From the NCBI GenBank assembly GCA_013176395.1, contig JABMLP010000005.1, forward strand, positions 186,001 through 250,000: a DNA stretch of 64,000 nt. Direction: 5' to 3'. Position numbers and translations under genes: made by a program. Positions 46,925-57,735 of the stretch are shown here, piece after piece (position 1 is the first letter of the stretch; each line of letters opens with the position of its first letter). Below the pieces are notes generated by a model. The model was not told the DNA's origin, made no database searches, and saw only the letters and a program-made list of their open reading frames with translations. The stretch comes from Venturia oleaginea (lineage: Eukaryota; Ascomycota; Dothideomycetes; Venturiales; Venturiaceae).

Positions 46925-47935
46925 CGAGTAGTCCTCTTCTTCAACTTCTTCATTCTCCTCAGTGGTTCCTTTGGCCCTTTTTGAACCAAGTTGCGTGACT
47001 CTTTCTACCTCTGTATCCAACCAGCAGTCTTTCATTCTATGGCCGGCCTTCCCACAGCGTAAGCAGAGGTTATTTGCCTTCCTATATTCATAGGCTTTAG
47101 ACGAAATTTTTAACTTGTTTACGCGTGTAGGCTCCCAGTCCATAGCGTTCAGATCTTTAAAAGACTTCTCTTTATCTCTGAATCGTAACTTATCTTCTGA
47201 GGAAGAGAGCATCTTTGCTGTAGTGATTTGCATACTTGTATTCAAAAGATCGGACACAAACTGCTGGTAGGAGGTACTCTGAGATTGGCCTATTCTCTGG
47301 TTTCGCAGCTCTTGATTTATTGCTTTGTGTAGAAATGCAATTTTAACAGCGTCAGGCCAAGTCATTCCTCCAGCATTAGCAAGAGTGGTTTCAAAACGGG
47401 GAAGAAAAGAGAAGAAGGGTTCTTTCTCTTTTTGTTTGATTGTGGACAGGCTTACAGTAGCTCTTTGTTGTTGTACTGGATCGCCATAGAAGTTGTCCAT
47501 ATACTGTAACAATTTCTGTCCCGTTTTATCTTCCTCTGGAGCTGTCTTTACGTAGGCCAGAGTAGCCTGAGCTGCGGAGCCTCGTAGAGAGGAGAAGATG
47601 TAGGCAAATTGGTTCCTACTATCCCCTATAGATTCTGCGTCTATCTCCAACTTCATCCTTGCTTGTTGAAACCACTGAGCCCATTCAGAACGCTTGCCAT
47701 CAAATTCTTGGAGCTTAGGAAGTACAGCTTTCTTCCTATGTATTCTGTCTTTTTGTGAATTCTTAGTCTCTTGTCCTTCTACTACGTTCTCAGAGCGAGT
47801 AGTGTTAGGCAAGATTGTAAGAATACGCGTAATAGCATCGTTCTGAATGGCTAGTTGATGTTGTAATGCTGCCATAGCTTCTTGTAGGGCTTGGGGTTCT
47901 TGAGGAACTCTTTGTTCCTGATCTTCTCCTTCCAT
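46913..47935 (-). CDS. family A gag
   Basis: Gag forms the particle and binds the element RNA. The frame is open for 340 codons from an ATG (MEGEDQ). It has a capsid-like middle with KLQEFDGKRSEWAQW, LRGSAAQATLAYV and YMDNFYGDPVQQQ, and one zinc knuckle near residue 290 (CLRCGKAGHRMKDC). It ends with an acidic tail and TAG at 46913-46915. Pol follows in the -1 frame. Confidence 0.92.
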   Translation of the reverse strand: MEGEDQEQRVPQEPQALQEAMAALQHQLAIQNDAITRILTILPNTTRSENVVEGQETKNSQKDRIHRKKAVLPKLQEFDGKRSEWAQWFQQARMKLEIDAESIGDSRNQFAYIFSSLRGSAAQATLAYVKTAPEEDKTGQKLLQYMDNFYGDPVQQQRATVSLSTIKQKEKEPFFSFLPRFETTLANAGGMTWPDAVKIAFLHKAINQELRNQRIGQSQSTSYQQFVSDLLNTSMQITTAKMLSSSEDKLRFRDKEKSFKDLNAMDWEPTRVNKLKISSKAYEYRKANNLCLRCGKAGHRMKDCWLDTEVERVTQLGSKRAKGTTEENEEVEEEDYSEKE

Positions 47936-48599
47936 ATTTTCACCTATGAGAGATAATAGAGAGCACTACTATACACACTCCTAGGCTCTACTCTAGAGAT
48001 TTGCTAGGCAGTATAGAGTCAATGCCTATTAGTATAGGAAGGTGACTATAGAATCCCAGAAGGATTTTTTACACTATAGTCCGCTCTGCAATCCTTATTA
48101 CTAAGGACAGAGCTCCCAGGGACTGTGAAGGCCAAGTGTATTAAATCTCTCTCCCTAGCTCTTTCTTTCCTCAGCTTATTACAGCTTCAACTCCTAAGAC
48201 TACGCTGTCTTAGGATGACCTGCCCTTGCTTCTTGGAGATTCTAGCACGTTCTAGAAAATCTCAGTTTGAATTCTCTTGAATTCCCTTTTTGGATTGGCC
48301 CTTTCGGTTGGCCCTTGCTTCTTGGAGATTCTAGCACCTTCTAGAAAATCTCAGCTTGAATTCTCTTGAATTCCCTTTTTGTTTGGCCCTTGAGGTTGGC
48401 CCTTGAAGTTGGCCTTTGAGGTTGGCCCTTGCTTCTTGAGTTAGGACAAGTGTCCTCTTCTTGAAATTCCTTTCTGTTTGGCCCTTGAGGTTGGCCCTCG
48501 CTTCTTGGATTAGGACAAGTGTCCTCTTCTTGAAATTCCTTTTTGGAGCTTGCTCTCTGTGAGCCTTTCTTCCTTTGTAAGACTGAGGTACTTAGATAA

Positions 48600-48931
48600 T
48601 GTAAGAGTTCAACCCTCAAAGGTGTTTCGCAAGTGAGGGAAGACAGCTTATATTTCAAGTATCTAAGTACAGAGAAGAAAGTGTAAGTACAGGAAGGATA
48701 GCTAGTATATATAATCCTCCTCTTACAATAGATCCTTCTAGAAAGTATCTTTAAATGGAAACGTGACAGCTTGCAAAATAGAACATGGCAGCTTGCGAAA
48801 TAGAACATGACAGCTTGCAAAATAGAACATGACAGCTTGCAAAATAGAACATGACAGCTTGCAGAATAACAAGAGAACAATTGGAAATCCAGTCATGGAT
48901 AAGCTAGAGAGAAGGATTCCATCCCTTAACA
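48600..48931 (-). repeat. 5' LTR of family A element
   Basis: A 332-bp LTR beginning TGTAAGAG and ending TTAACA in the plus direction. In element orientation the leader begins with TTATCTAAGTACC. Its right edge abuts a separate plus-oriented family A fragment at 48932. Confidence 0.93.
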
Positions 48932-49313
48932 AAACGACGGACCTATACTACGCCCTCAGAGACTACGCTCACATCGATCTACAAGAGAGGGGGGAGGGGA
49001 TAATGTTAAGGGATGGAATCCTTCTCTCTAGCTTATCCATGACTGGATTTCCAATTGTTCTCTTGTTATTCTGCAAGCCGTCATGTTCTATTTTGCAAGC
49101 TGTCATGTTCTATTTCGCAAGCTGCCATGTTCTATTTTGTAAGCTGTCACGTTTCCATTTAAAGATACTTTCTAGAAGAATCTATTGTAAGAGGAGGATT
49201 ATATATACGAGCTATCCTTCCTGTATTTACACTTTCTTCTCTGTACTTAGATACTTGAAATATAAGCTGTCTTCCCTCACTTGCGAAACACCTTTGAGGG
49301 TTGAACTCTTACA
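48932..49313 (+). mobile_element. family A fragment: end of pol plus LTR (plus orientation)
   Basis: 48932-49003 matches the last coding bases and purine tract of family A. 49004-49313 is a complete LTR (TGTTAAGG...CTCTTACA) with four instead of five 22-bp subrepeats. It lies head-on to the 5' LTR of the complete element, so two family A LTRs face each other with only 72 bp between. Confidence 0.88.
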
Positions 49314-49635
49314 TCTACCTTCGCAGATCTTGGATAATACCGAGCCGGCTCCTATAGTAACGGAACAAGGCGACGAGGAATTCGGTATTGAGGCTATTTT
49401 AGCTGCGAGATGGCGAGGAAGGGGGCGAGGGAGAATACAAGAAGTTCTCGTAAAGTTGACAGGCTACGTGGATCCTACGTGGGAGCCGGTAAGCGAAGTA
49501 GAAGAGACTACAGCCTTAGATACCTTTGAGAGTACCTACGGCAATATTCTCGAAAACGACGGACCAATACTACGACGCCCCAGGGGTAGAAGGGACCAGG
49601 CAACGAGGCACGAAGACGGGGAAGAAGAGGGGTAA
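49314..49635 (+). pseudogene. end of family B pol with chromodomain
   Basis: The open frame reads from PSQILDNTEPAPIVTEQGD through a chromodomain (IQEVLVKLTGYVDPTWEPV) to a charged end (RHEDGEEEG) and a stop at 49633-49635. It is homologous to the family A pol terminus but has a different last 25 residues. Everything upstream in pol is missing. Confidence 0.83.
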
Positions 49636-49929
49636 TGTCACGGGATGGTATCCTATATCCATTTTATCCTAGGTGGATTCTTAGCAATTCCTGGTAGGTT
49701 CCTGATAATTCTCACGTGCGCCTAGCAGGGATTATTCAGGGACCGGTTCACATGCGCTTCTACTCCTTTCTATTCTCTTCTCCGGACAGCATGTCCTTTT
49801 CCTACTTAGAAGATTATATATACAAGTTGTTCTTCCTGTACCTACACTTTCTTCTTTGCACTTAGATACTTCGAAATACAAGCAGTCTTCTCTCACTTGC
49901 GAAACACCTTTGAGGGTTGAACTCTTACA
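49636..49929 (+). mobile_element. complete LTR of Gypsy family B
   Basis: A 294-bp unit from TGTCACGGGATGG to GAACTCTTACA. It directly follows the family B pol end on one side (as a 3' LTR would) and directly precedes a family B leader array on the other (as a 5' LTR would). One LTR therefore serves two partial elements in tandem. Confidence 0.88.
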
Positions 49930-49953
49930 CTAAGGACCTTCAGACTACTTTCA

Positions 49954-50336
49954 GTACTCTCAGGAAGCGCCTGTAGGGTCAAGGTCCTAAAGAGGACACC
50001 CAAGCCATTTCAGTACTCCCAGGTCAAGCCTGTTGAGGAGTCAAGGTCCAAAAGGGACACCCTCGATTTCAGTACTCCCAGGTCAAGCCTGTTGAGGAGT
50101 CAAGGTCCAAAAGGGACACCCTCGATTTCAGTACTCCCAGGTCAAGCCTGTTGAGGAGTCAAGGTCCAAAAGGGACACCCTCGATTTCAGTACTCTCAGG
50201 AAGTGCCTGAAGAGTCAAGGTCCTAAAGAGGACACCCGCGATTTCAGTACTCCCAGGTCAAACCTGTTGAGGAGTTAAGGTCCGGAAGGGACACCTGCGG
50301 TTTCAGTACTCCCAGGTCAAACCTGTTGAGGAGTCA
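49954..50336 (+). repeat. 59-bp hairpin repeat array, 7 units
   Basis: Seven units, each with ACTCY-CAGG-N5-CCTG-n-RGAGT (or RGGGT in unit 1) and most with a GTCC(T)-loop-(A)GGAC hairpin. Unit 1 and unit 5 use the ACTCT/AGAGT type; units 2, 3, 4, 6 and 7 use the ACTCC/GGAGT type. Confidence 0.9.
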
Positions 50337-50655
50337 AGTTTGGCGCGTATTTGAGCGCATTCCACCGCATTGATTGATTGATTGATTTTATCCTACTCGG
50401 TTGCAGCCCCTTAATCACGCAGCTATGCCCGGTTAGGGGGACTTCATCAGACAGCCGACACGTGATATGATCTACCACGTCCCACTTCGCCCTGCTTACC
50501 ACAACAAGACCAGCTATCCCCTCGATCCCCCCTCTTTTCCCTCAACCACTATTTCCAAATGCCCAATGGCTCTTGTAAATGTCGGTTGTTCTACCAGTAC
50601 ATCTGCGCTATCTAGATTCCGGGAGGCAATGCCTCATATTTCGCTTTCCGTCTAC

Positions 50656-53600
50656 CTACAGTCTCCCCTCAATGCTCAGCGTCGTCTGCGCGTTTTCGAT
50701 CCCACTATGCCCAAGGACCCGCGTCTGTTCCATGAATCTGATAGCTTTTGTGGCTAACTTATGCGTAGTCAAGATATTCCGGAGGTTGTTTCGTCCTGGG
50801 AAGCGGCCCAACTCGTCTCTCCGGATGTCCCGGAACTTGCGGCATTCCAGGAGGATATGGGCTACGGTCTGCATCCCTTCACGGCAGTCACACCTAGAGT
50901 CTGGGATACCTTGGACACGTCGGCTGAAGAGGAAGGCCTTGAGCCCTATCTTTTCAGTTCTCATCTGTACGAGGATCGCACTTTCTCGCTTGCTCCAGTC
51001 TTGATGGAGTTGGAGCACCCTTTTAGTAGGCTTAGGTGTGTATCTCCTCGTGGCTTTCCCCTTTGTCTCGAATTTCCAGCTAGTCAACCATTGTCTATTC
51101 ACTACCTTCCAGCACCACGTCTTGAGTGTCGTTCTTAGCGGGTACAGTTCCGGTGGCATATCAGCTCTTAGTCCTTTCTCTCCGTCTTCTCTCCATCCAG
51201 TGGCCTCCCTGGCGGCTTGGTCAGCGGCCTCGTTCCCGTCAATTCCCTCGTGGGCAGGGATCCATCGGATGTTCACGATAGCTCCGTACTCGTGAAGTTG
51301 TGTGATCCGTTGTACAATCCGCTTGACAATGTATGCTCCTGATCGGCCTTCCGGCCTTGTCAGCGAGCGTATCGCTGCCTGGTTGTCGGTGAAGATATTG
51401 ATGTCTCTCCGTTCGTTTCCTGCCTCGATGTCTGTTTGAACCATATGCAGCGCTAGATTTATTCCTTGAAGTTCAGCTGCGTACACCGTGGAGGTCGTCT
51501 CAGGGCCCATATACGTGCTTCTCGTCTGTCTTTTCAGCGGCCAGACTGCTGCAGCACCTGTATGTCCGTCTATGCTACTCCCATCTGTATAGATGCAAAT
51601 ATTACCCTCGACTCTAGTAACGGAGTCGTGCTCAGAGTGTGCCGCTTCATCGCTTGGTGCGATATGTGTCTTTGGGCCTTGCCACCATGGTGCTGCTACG
51701 AACGGCGGGATTGTCTCTCGCTTGTCGAGATTTGCTGCTCCTTTCTCTTCGGCATCTCGATATATGTTGTATAATGGGCTATCGTAGCTTGCTCGTTGTC
51801 TTGACCTTGGTTCTCCGAATTGAGTATCTAGCAGTTTAGGGAGGTCTTGGCACGTGAGTATACGGCTGAGGGTTTCGGTGTTGTGTTTCCAGATCTGTTG
51901 TTCGACTGGGAGCAGGTAGGTCTCAATGTCGAGGGCGACTCTGGATGTCGCTTTGAACGCTCCACAGATAATTCGTGCTGCACGTGCTTGGATTGACTGA
52001 AGTGTATCGAGCGTTTTTCTCGTGTATGGTTTTCCCCTCATTCCTGAATTCGACCAGATTGAGCACGCGTACATCATCTGAGGGACTACTACTCCGCGGT
52101 AGATTTTTCGCATATCTAGCAGACTGACGCCCCATGTTGAGCTGCCCAGAGAGCACAGTGCGTTCACTGTTTTCGTAGTTTTCCGCTTGATTTCTTCGAT
52201 GTGTTCCTTCCATTGGAGTTTGCTGTCTAGCGTCACGCCTAGATATTTGCACGTTGTCTTAGGCGCAATGCATCCCCATGCCGTCTAAATGGGCTGTTGT
52301 GTGTTTATACAGGTGCGTCTTCTTGTGAAGTGTGTCAGTTGGAACTTTTCTGGGGCGAATTTTGATGCATGTGTCTTTGCCCAACAGTTTGCCTTTTCCA
52401 GCGCGTTTTCGAGTTTCTTGCACGTTTCCTCTGTTGTGTTGCCCCATGTAAGTATGGCTGCGTCATCGATATAGCCTGTAGCTGCAGTATCGTCGCCTGA
52501 GTCGCATTGCTCAATAAGGTCAGAGTTGTAGAATATGTATAAGATGGGGGATAGGGGCGATCCCTGTGGTACCCCAGTCTCGACCGTGTACTCGTCAGAT
52601 TCGTAGCCATCGATGACAATTCGCGTGCGTCTATCGCTCAGGAAGCTAGCAATCCATCGTACTGTTCTCTCATCAACTTTTCTTTTCCGAAGATTGTGTA
52701 GGAGTCTCTTGTGGGATACGTTATCGAAGGCGCCTGACACGTCAAGAAGCAGCAGGCTAGCGACTTGTCCTTTTCCGTTGTTCCAGGCGTTGTAGATTCT
52801 CTCGATTACAGCGTGTAGTGCGTGTTCCGTTGACCTTAACTTCCTGCCTCCCATGTGCATCCTTGGGACGACTTGGTGTGTTTCCACCAGGTAGCTAAGT
52901 CTCTTAGCGATTACTGCGTCCATGGCCTTGCCAATCGTATTCAGGAGCGCAATAGGTCGGTATGCCTTTGGAGTCGAGTAGTCGTCCTTCCCTGGTTTGC
53001 GTAGCACTACCGTGGTCGAGATTTGGAAATGTGTCGGGTAGTGGCCCAGTTGTAGGCTCTGGTTCATGATTGTCGCCAGGTGTCCCACCAACATATAAAA
53101 TGCCGTCTGCAAGGCCTTGTTTGGGATCCCATCCGGTCCCGGGGCCTTGAAGGGTGACGCTGCTTGTATTGCGTCCAGTACCTCCTTCTCAGTAACGTTT
53201 GGCATTGGTATACAATCATCATATCTTGCATCCTGTAGATCGTCGAGGTCTGCTTCTGGCGGTGCTGGGAAGAAGGCGTCCCGAAGGAGAATCGTTTTTG
53301 CCGAGGGTGTAGTAGCCTGGTTGCCGGTCGTCGGACACTTGATAATTGGCGTCACACTTGGGGGCTGGCTTTCTCTATTGCGCGCCCACTTGGCTATTTT
53401 CCAGAGGGATTCAGTGGAGCTTGCTGCCATTTCTACGCGGTCTCTGTGTGCTTGCCGGAGCGCCTTCTTGATCGTCCGTGTCTTGTGGTTCCTCGCCTCG
53501 CGGTAGTTTTCCCATGTCTCCTCCGTGTGTCTTCTCTCGTGTATGCGCCTTAGACGTTTTGTATCTGCCAATGCTCTCGAGCATGTTCCGTCCCATCCCT

Positions 53601-54537
53601 CTTTCGCCTTGGTACATGGTCTTGTGAGAGGAATTGTCTTCGTTGCTGCATCTTTGATCGCTTTGACTAACTCCATCGTGTACATGTCTAGCGCTGCTTT
53701 CGTCCTTGGTCTCCTTCGTGCCGGTAGGGTGTCTCTGAGCGTCCCGCAGAACTCCTTGCAGTCTAGGAGTTTCCAGTTGCATCCTGGCCTGATTTCTGTG
53801 GAGCGCGTCCGGAGATCCAGTATGATGCTGATGGGGAGGTGGTCTGAGTCGTGGTCTAGCTCTCTGTCTACTCTGCTACTGATGGTCCTGTCAATCAAGC
53901 CTAATGTCATCCAGCACATATCAATCGTCGTCCTGCTGCTGCCTTCTTCGTACGTTACCGTTCCGGGCTGTAGCATGCTTGACATATCAAATCTCTCCAT
54001 AATTTCGATAAGTTCTTCCGCTTCTCGGTCTTCGTGTGCGACCTGCGCTCCGCCCCACATTCTATGGTGTAAGTTCAAGTCGCCTAATACCATCTGTTCT
54101 TTCAGCGCGTGTTCCTCCAATCGAGCTCTTAGGGTCGGCAGTGAGTTGATGCGGTTTGGCATGTTTTGGACCGTATTGTAGACGTTGTGTATTACCAGCT
54201 CGTTTTCTGTTTGATCGCCATTGCTGATACTGATTCTCAATGAGCAGACGTCTCTTGTGTGCTGTTCGAATTGCAGGCTGCCGTGGTCTAGCCCTTTGTT
54301 GACAAAGAAACACACCCTTGCTGGGCCATCCTCCTCGTTCGTTCTCGGATAGTATAAGTGGAATATATTCTTCGCTGGGTGGTGTGTTGTCGACATGAAG
54401 GGGTTGCGCCACGGTTCTTGGATAGCAATAATATCGTATTCTGCTACTCTTGGATCACGGAGTAGAGTTGCCATAACCGTATCCCTTGATTTGCGTACGT
54501 TGTACTGTAGTATATTAAGTTGGTCCTTCTTTCTCAT
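50656..54537 (-). pseudogene. LINE ORF2: endonuclease, reverse transcriptase, RNase H, with one in-frame stop
   Basis: ORF2 encodes the proteins for target-primed reverse transcription. Endonuclease: ILQYNVRKSRDTVMATLL, IQEPWRNPF and DHDSDHLPIS. Reverse transcriptase: SPFKAPGPDGIPNKAL, YRPIALLNTIGK, LLLDVSGAFDNVSHKR, GVPQGSPLSPILY and GYIDDAAILT. RNase H: IYTDGSSIDGHTGAAAVWP, IFTDNQAAIRSL and RWIPAHEGIDGNEAADQA. A C-terminal Cys/His motif (CDCREGMQTVAHILLEC) follows. A single TAG at 52285-52287 interrupts an otherwise continuous frame of about 1293 codons. The sister copy has CAG there, so this is a C-to-T change at CpA. The frame starts inside the ORF1 stop (ATGA overlap). Confidence 0.93.
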
Positions 54538-56164
54538 AGATCCGAGTCCTCATCGATTTCCATGTATTGTGTGTTTCTACATGTTAGGGTATTGCCCTCT
54601 AGCGCCTCAAGCGCCCTCCTCGACATCTTCGTTGCTCTTTGTGGCCTTTGACTCTGGTGTGATCCTTCGTTCTCCTTGTCTCCTGGGGCAGGTCTCTTTT
54701 GTCCATTTCCAGGTAATAGTTGCATCCCTCTGGTCCTTGGCCCTTGGCGTGAGGTCAGGTCTGTGGTTGACCTCGTTCTTCCAGGAGGTTCTCGGGCGGA
54801 ATTTTGAATAGGTATTTCATCACAGGTGAACATCGTAGGGTGATACCGAGGTCTGTTCGCGTACGCTGCCTTTGTCCGAGTGAGTTCCTCCTTCCTAGTT
54901 GGGCATTGTTGACTCCATGCTTCATGGGCTCCCTGGCAGTTGGCGCATTTCCTAGGTGTAGTCTGTCCAGTCTTCGAATGGCAGTCCCTAGAACTATGTT
55001 CTTGCGCACAGTAGCCACATGTTTTCGCTGCTTTGCATTGAGTTCCTATGTGGCCGTATTTGTAGCACTGAAAGCACTGCTTCAGTCGGCATTGTCTCTC
55101 ATATCGTTCGCTTTGACACATCTCCCCTTGCCACACCAGACCTTCATCGATGATCTTGTTTGCGTCCTCAGGCTTGGTGAACTCAATGATGACCGACGAC
55201 ATCGCTTTTGTTGGCGCCTTCCGAGTCAACCATCCAATGTATTTGATGTCCGCGGTTGGAATAAACGGCTTATTGTCTTGCAGAATGGTGTCTCTAGTTT
55301 CCTCGAATTTGTCTGTATTCATCGTACTAGTACGTATGCCATGTACAAGAACGCCATACGTTGGATTTCGTACTGACGTCCCGTTCCCAATACGTGGGGT
55401 CCAGTCCTCCGTGAATTGTCTGAGAAGCTGCATTTCACTATTTGTCGCCGTTCTGATGCTCAGATCTCCGCTTTTGAGCTGGTTAGCAGACATGATCTTT
55501 AGATTGGCTATATGTTCGTTTTGACTTTGGGAAATGGCTCGGTCAACGTGGGCTTTTAAATTGCGTGGATTCATTGCGCGCAGGCTCTGGATCGTTTGTG
55601 CGTTCCTGATGTTTACGATAATCTCACGTCGGACCGTCGCGGGAGTCTTGACACTTTGGGTTTGTATGCTATGTGTGCTTGTAGCTAACCCTCCTCGGGT
55701 AGCGGCAGCAGCATAGCTCATTGGCATGCCTGTTTGGAATTGTGTCCCTTTGTTCTTGATATTACTCGCTATTCCTGCAACGGTCTTGCCCACCTCTGTT
55801 GCCTCTCTCGCTGCCGTTTTCGCTTCCTCACCAATAGTGATGTTCTTCTGTGTGTCTGTCTCAGAGCTTTAAGTTCTCCCCTTATCCCAGCTATCTCCTT
55901 CGCCGTTACCTTTGTGTCTTGAGTCATCTCAGTGTGTATAATGCGTAGTTGATCGTGGACGGTTGTCATATCGGGGGTCCTTTGGGCCTTTGCAATCAAA
56001 GGCAGCATCGTCGTGATAATTGCCTTTACTTGGTCTGGGGGTACAGGTAGAGCCTGTCCGCTTTCGAGGTACAGTAATGCGTTTCGAAGGTGCCTTGTGA
56101 TTTGTGTAGCGTGCTCATGAAGTCCGGTCGGCCAGACCACCTCTTGAGGCCACGGTATTGTCAT
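54534..56164 (-). pseudogene. LINE ORF1 with three zinc knuckles and one frameshift
   Basis: This is the RNA-binding ORF1 protein. The N-terminal part (55769-56164) and main part (54534-55793) lie in different frames. Relative to the sister LINE one A is missing near 55860 (GAGACAGAC versus AAGAACAGAC); restoring frame there would give one protein of about 540 residues. The knuckles are CFQCYKYGHIGTQC, CGYCAQEHSSRDC and CANCQGAHEAWSQQC. The stop TGA overlaps the ORF2 ATG. Confidence 0.88.
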
Positions 56165-56394
56165 CTCTCGTTTCTACGCGCTGGGCGACGCGTCGAGCCT
56201 AGAACAACCTGAGCCCTCTTGAGGCGATGTGTATTCGCGCTATAATTATTCAGGTTCAAAGATCTCAGTTCTCGCTGTTGTGGTGTTTTTTCATTGCCGC
56301 ATTCCACCGCATTCTAACCAATCTACTCGAGACGCGTCACGTGATCAGTTACGTGATCAGCCAACTCGTCGAAACCGAAAGCGCGCTCGTGCGA

Positions 56395-56515
56395 CCATTT
56401 GAACAGCCAATTGAGGGCTGATTGCACGGCTAATTGAGAGCCATTTGAGCAGCCAATTGAGGGCTGATTGCACGGCTAATCGAGAGCCATTTGAACAGCC
56501 AATTGAAGGGCTAAA
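56395..56515 (+). repeat. 48-bp leader repeats, about 2.5 units
   Basis: Alternating AGCCAATTGAGGGCT and GGCTAATTGAGAGCC, identical in type to 42040-42265. It lies immediately beyond the right target duplication of the LINE and thus continues the leader interrupted at 50370. Confidence 0.85.
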
Positions 56516-56999
56516 TTCAAGCACAATTCAGGCAATCCTGGGACAAAAGAGTCCTAGGAATTGAAGCTGGGAAGCTGAGGAAAGAAAGAGCGTGGAAGAG
56601 AGATTCAATACATTTGACCTTCAGAAGTCCCTAGGAGCTCTGTCCTTAGTAATAAGGGTAACAGAGTTACTTGTAGTGTAAAAATCCTTCTGGGATTCTA
56701 CAAGAGCAATCCTATACTTATAGGTGTCGACTCTGTCAAAAGGTAGATGAAGCAGACTGAAGTCTGAATTGATGATCGTGGGCATGCCCATATATATACA
56801 CGATTGAGGGGCTCGTGCTCAAGCTAGTACAAATGAGGTGAATGAAATGAGTTCATTTGACAGACTCTATACTGCCTAGCAAATCTCTGGGGCAGAGCCT
56901 AGGAGAATCTCTCTTCCACGCTCTTTCTTTCCTCAGCTTCCCAGCTTCAATTCCTAGGACTCTTTTGTCCCAGGATTGCCTGAATTGTGCTTGAATTTA

Positions 57000-57225
57000 G
57001 CCCTTCAATTGGCTGTTCAAATGGCTCTCGATTAGCCGTGCAATCAGCCCTCAATTGGCTGCTCAAATGGCTCTCGATTAGCCGTGCAATCAGCCCTCAA
57101 TTGGCTGCTCAAATGGCTCTCAATTAGCCGTGCAATCAGCCCTCAATTGGCTGCTCAAATGGCTCTCAATCAGCCGTGCAATCAGCCCTCAATTGGCTGT
57201 TCAAATGGTCGCACGAGCGCGCTTT
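57000..57225 (-). repeat. 48-bp leader repeats, about 4.5 units
   Basis: The same array as 56395-56515 in the opposite direction, with two more units. It is part of the right arm of the long inverted repeat. Confidence 0.85.
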
Positions 57226-57324
57226 CGGTTTCGACGAGTTGGCTGATCACGTGACGTATCACGTGACGCGTCTCGAGTAGATTGGTTAGAATGCGGTGGA
57301 ATGCGCTCAAATACGCGCCAAACT

Positions 57325-57708
57325 TGACTCCTCAACAGGTTTGACCTGGGAGTACTGAAACCGCAGGTGTCCCTTCCGAACCTTAACTTCTCAACAGGTT
57401 TGACCTGGGAGTACTGAAATCGCGGGTGTCCTCTTTAGGACGTTGACTCTTTAGGCACTTCCTGAGAGTACTGAAATCGAGGGTGTCCCTTTTGGACCTT
57501 GACTCCTCAACAGGCTTGACCTGGGAGTACTGAAATCGAGGGTGTCCCTTTTGGACCTTGACTCCTCAACAGGCTTGACCTGGGAGTACTGAAATCGAGG
57601 GTGTCCCTTTTGGACCTTGACTCCTCAACAGGCTTGACCTGGGAGTACTGAAATGGCTTGGGTGTCCTCTTTAGGACCTTGACTCTACAGACGCTTGCTG
57701 AGAGTACT
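57325..57708 (-). repeat. 59-bp hairpin repeat array, 7 units
   Basis: The same seven-unit order as 49954-50336, inverted. One unit has ACTCC facing GAAGT (one mismatch), and the last unit has CAGC facing TCTG; the other stems are intact. Confidence 0.88.
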
Positions 57709-57735
57709 GAAAGTAGTTTGAAGATACTTAGATCA

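Larger units (their letters stand above)
42750..48931 (-). mobile_element. nearly intact chromodomain Gypsy retrotransposon, family A
   Basis: Two 332-bp LTRs (42750-43081 and 48600-48931) differ at one base by eye. This means a very recent insertion. The order on the minus strand is LTR, repeat-rich leader, gag, pol (protease, reverse transcriptase, RNase H, integrase, chromodomain), a purine-rich tract (GAGGGGGGAGGGGATAA) and LTR. No 5-bp target duplication is seen (GAAAA on the left, AAACG on the right), so the flanks were rearranged or the element arose by recombination. Confidence 0.95.
50371..56297 (-). mobile_element. near full-length Tad1-like LINE with 15-bp target duplication
   Basis: The flanks carry the identical sequence CGCATTCCACCGCAT at 50356-50370 and 56298-56312. 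The 3' end is a run of AATCA-type repeats (TGATTGATTGATTGATT on the plus strand). The 5' end is intact, as judged from the shared leader motif CACAACAGCGAGAACT. The element is 5927 bp with two overlapping frames and inserted into the leader of a family B Gypsy fragment. Confidence 0.94.

Noticed and set aside
48829..49635. A 268-codon plus-strand frame across two LTRs
   Set aside because: Only its last ~105 codons are real (chromodomain end of family B). The rest is chance reading through LTR sequence.
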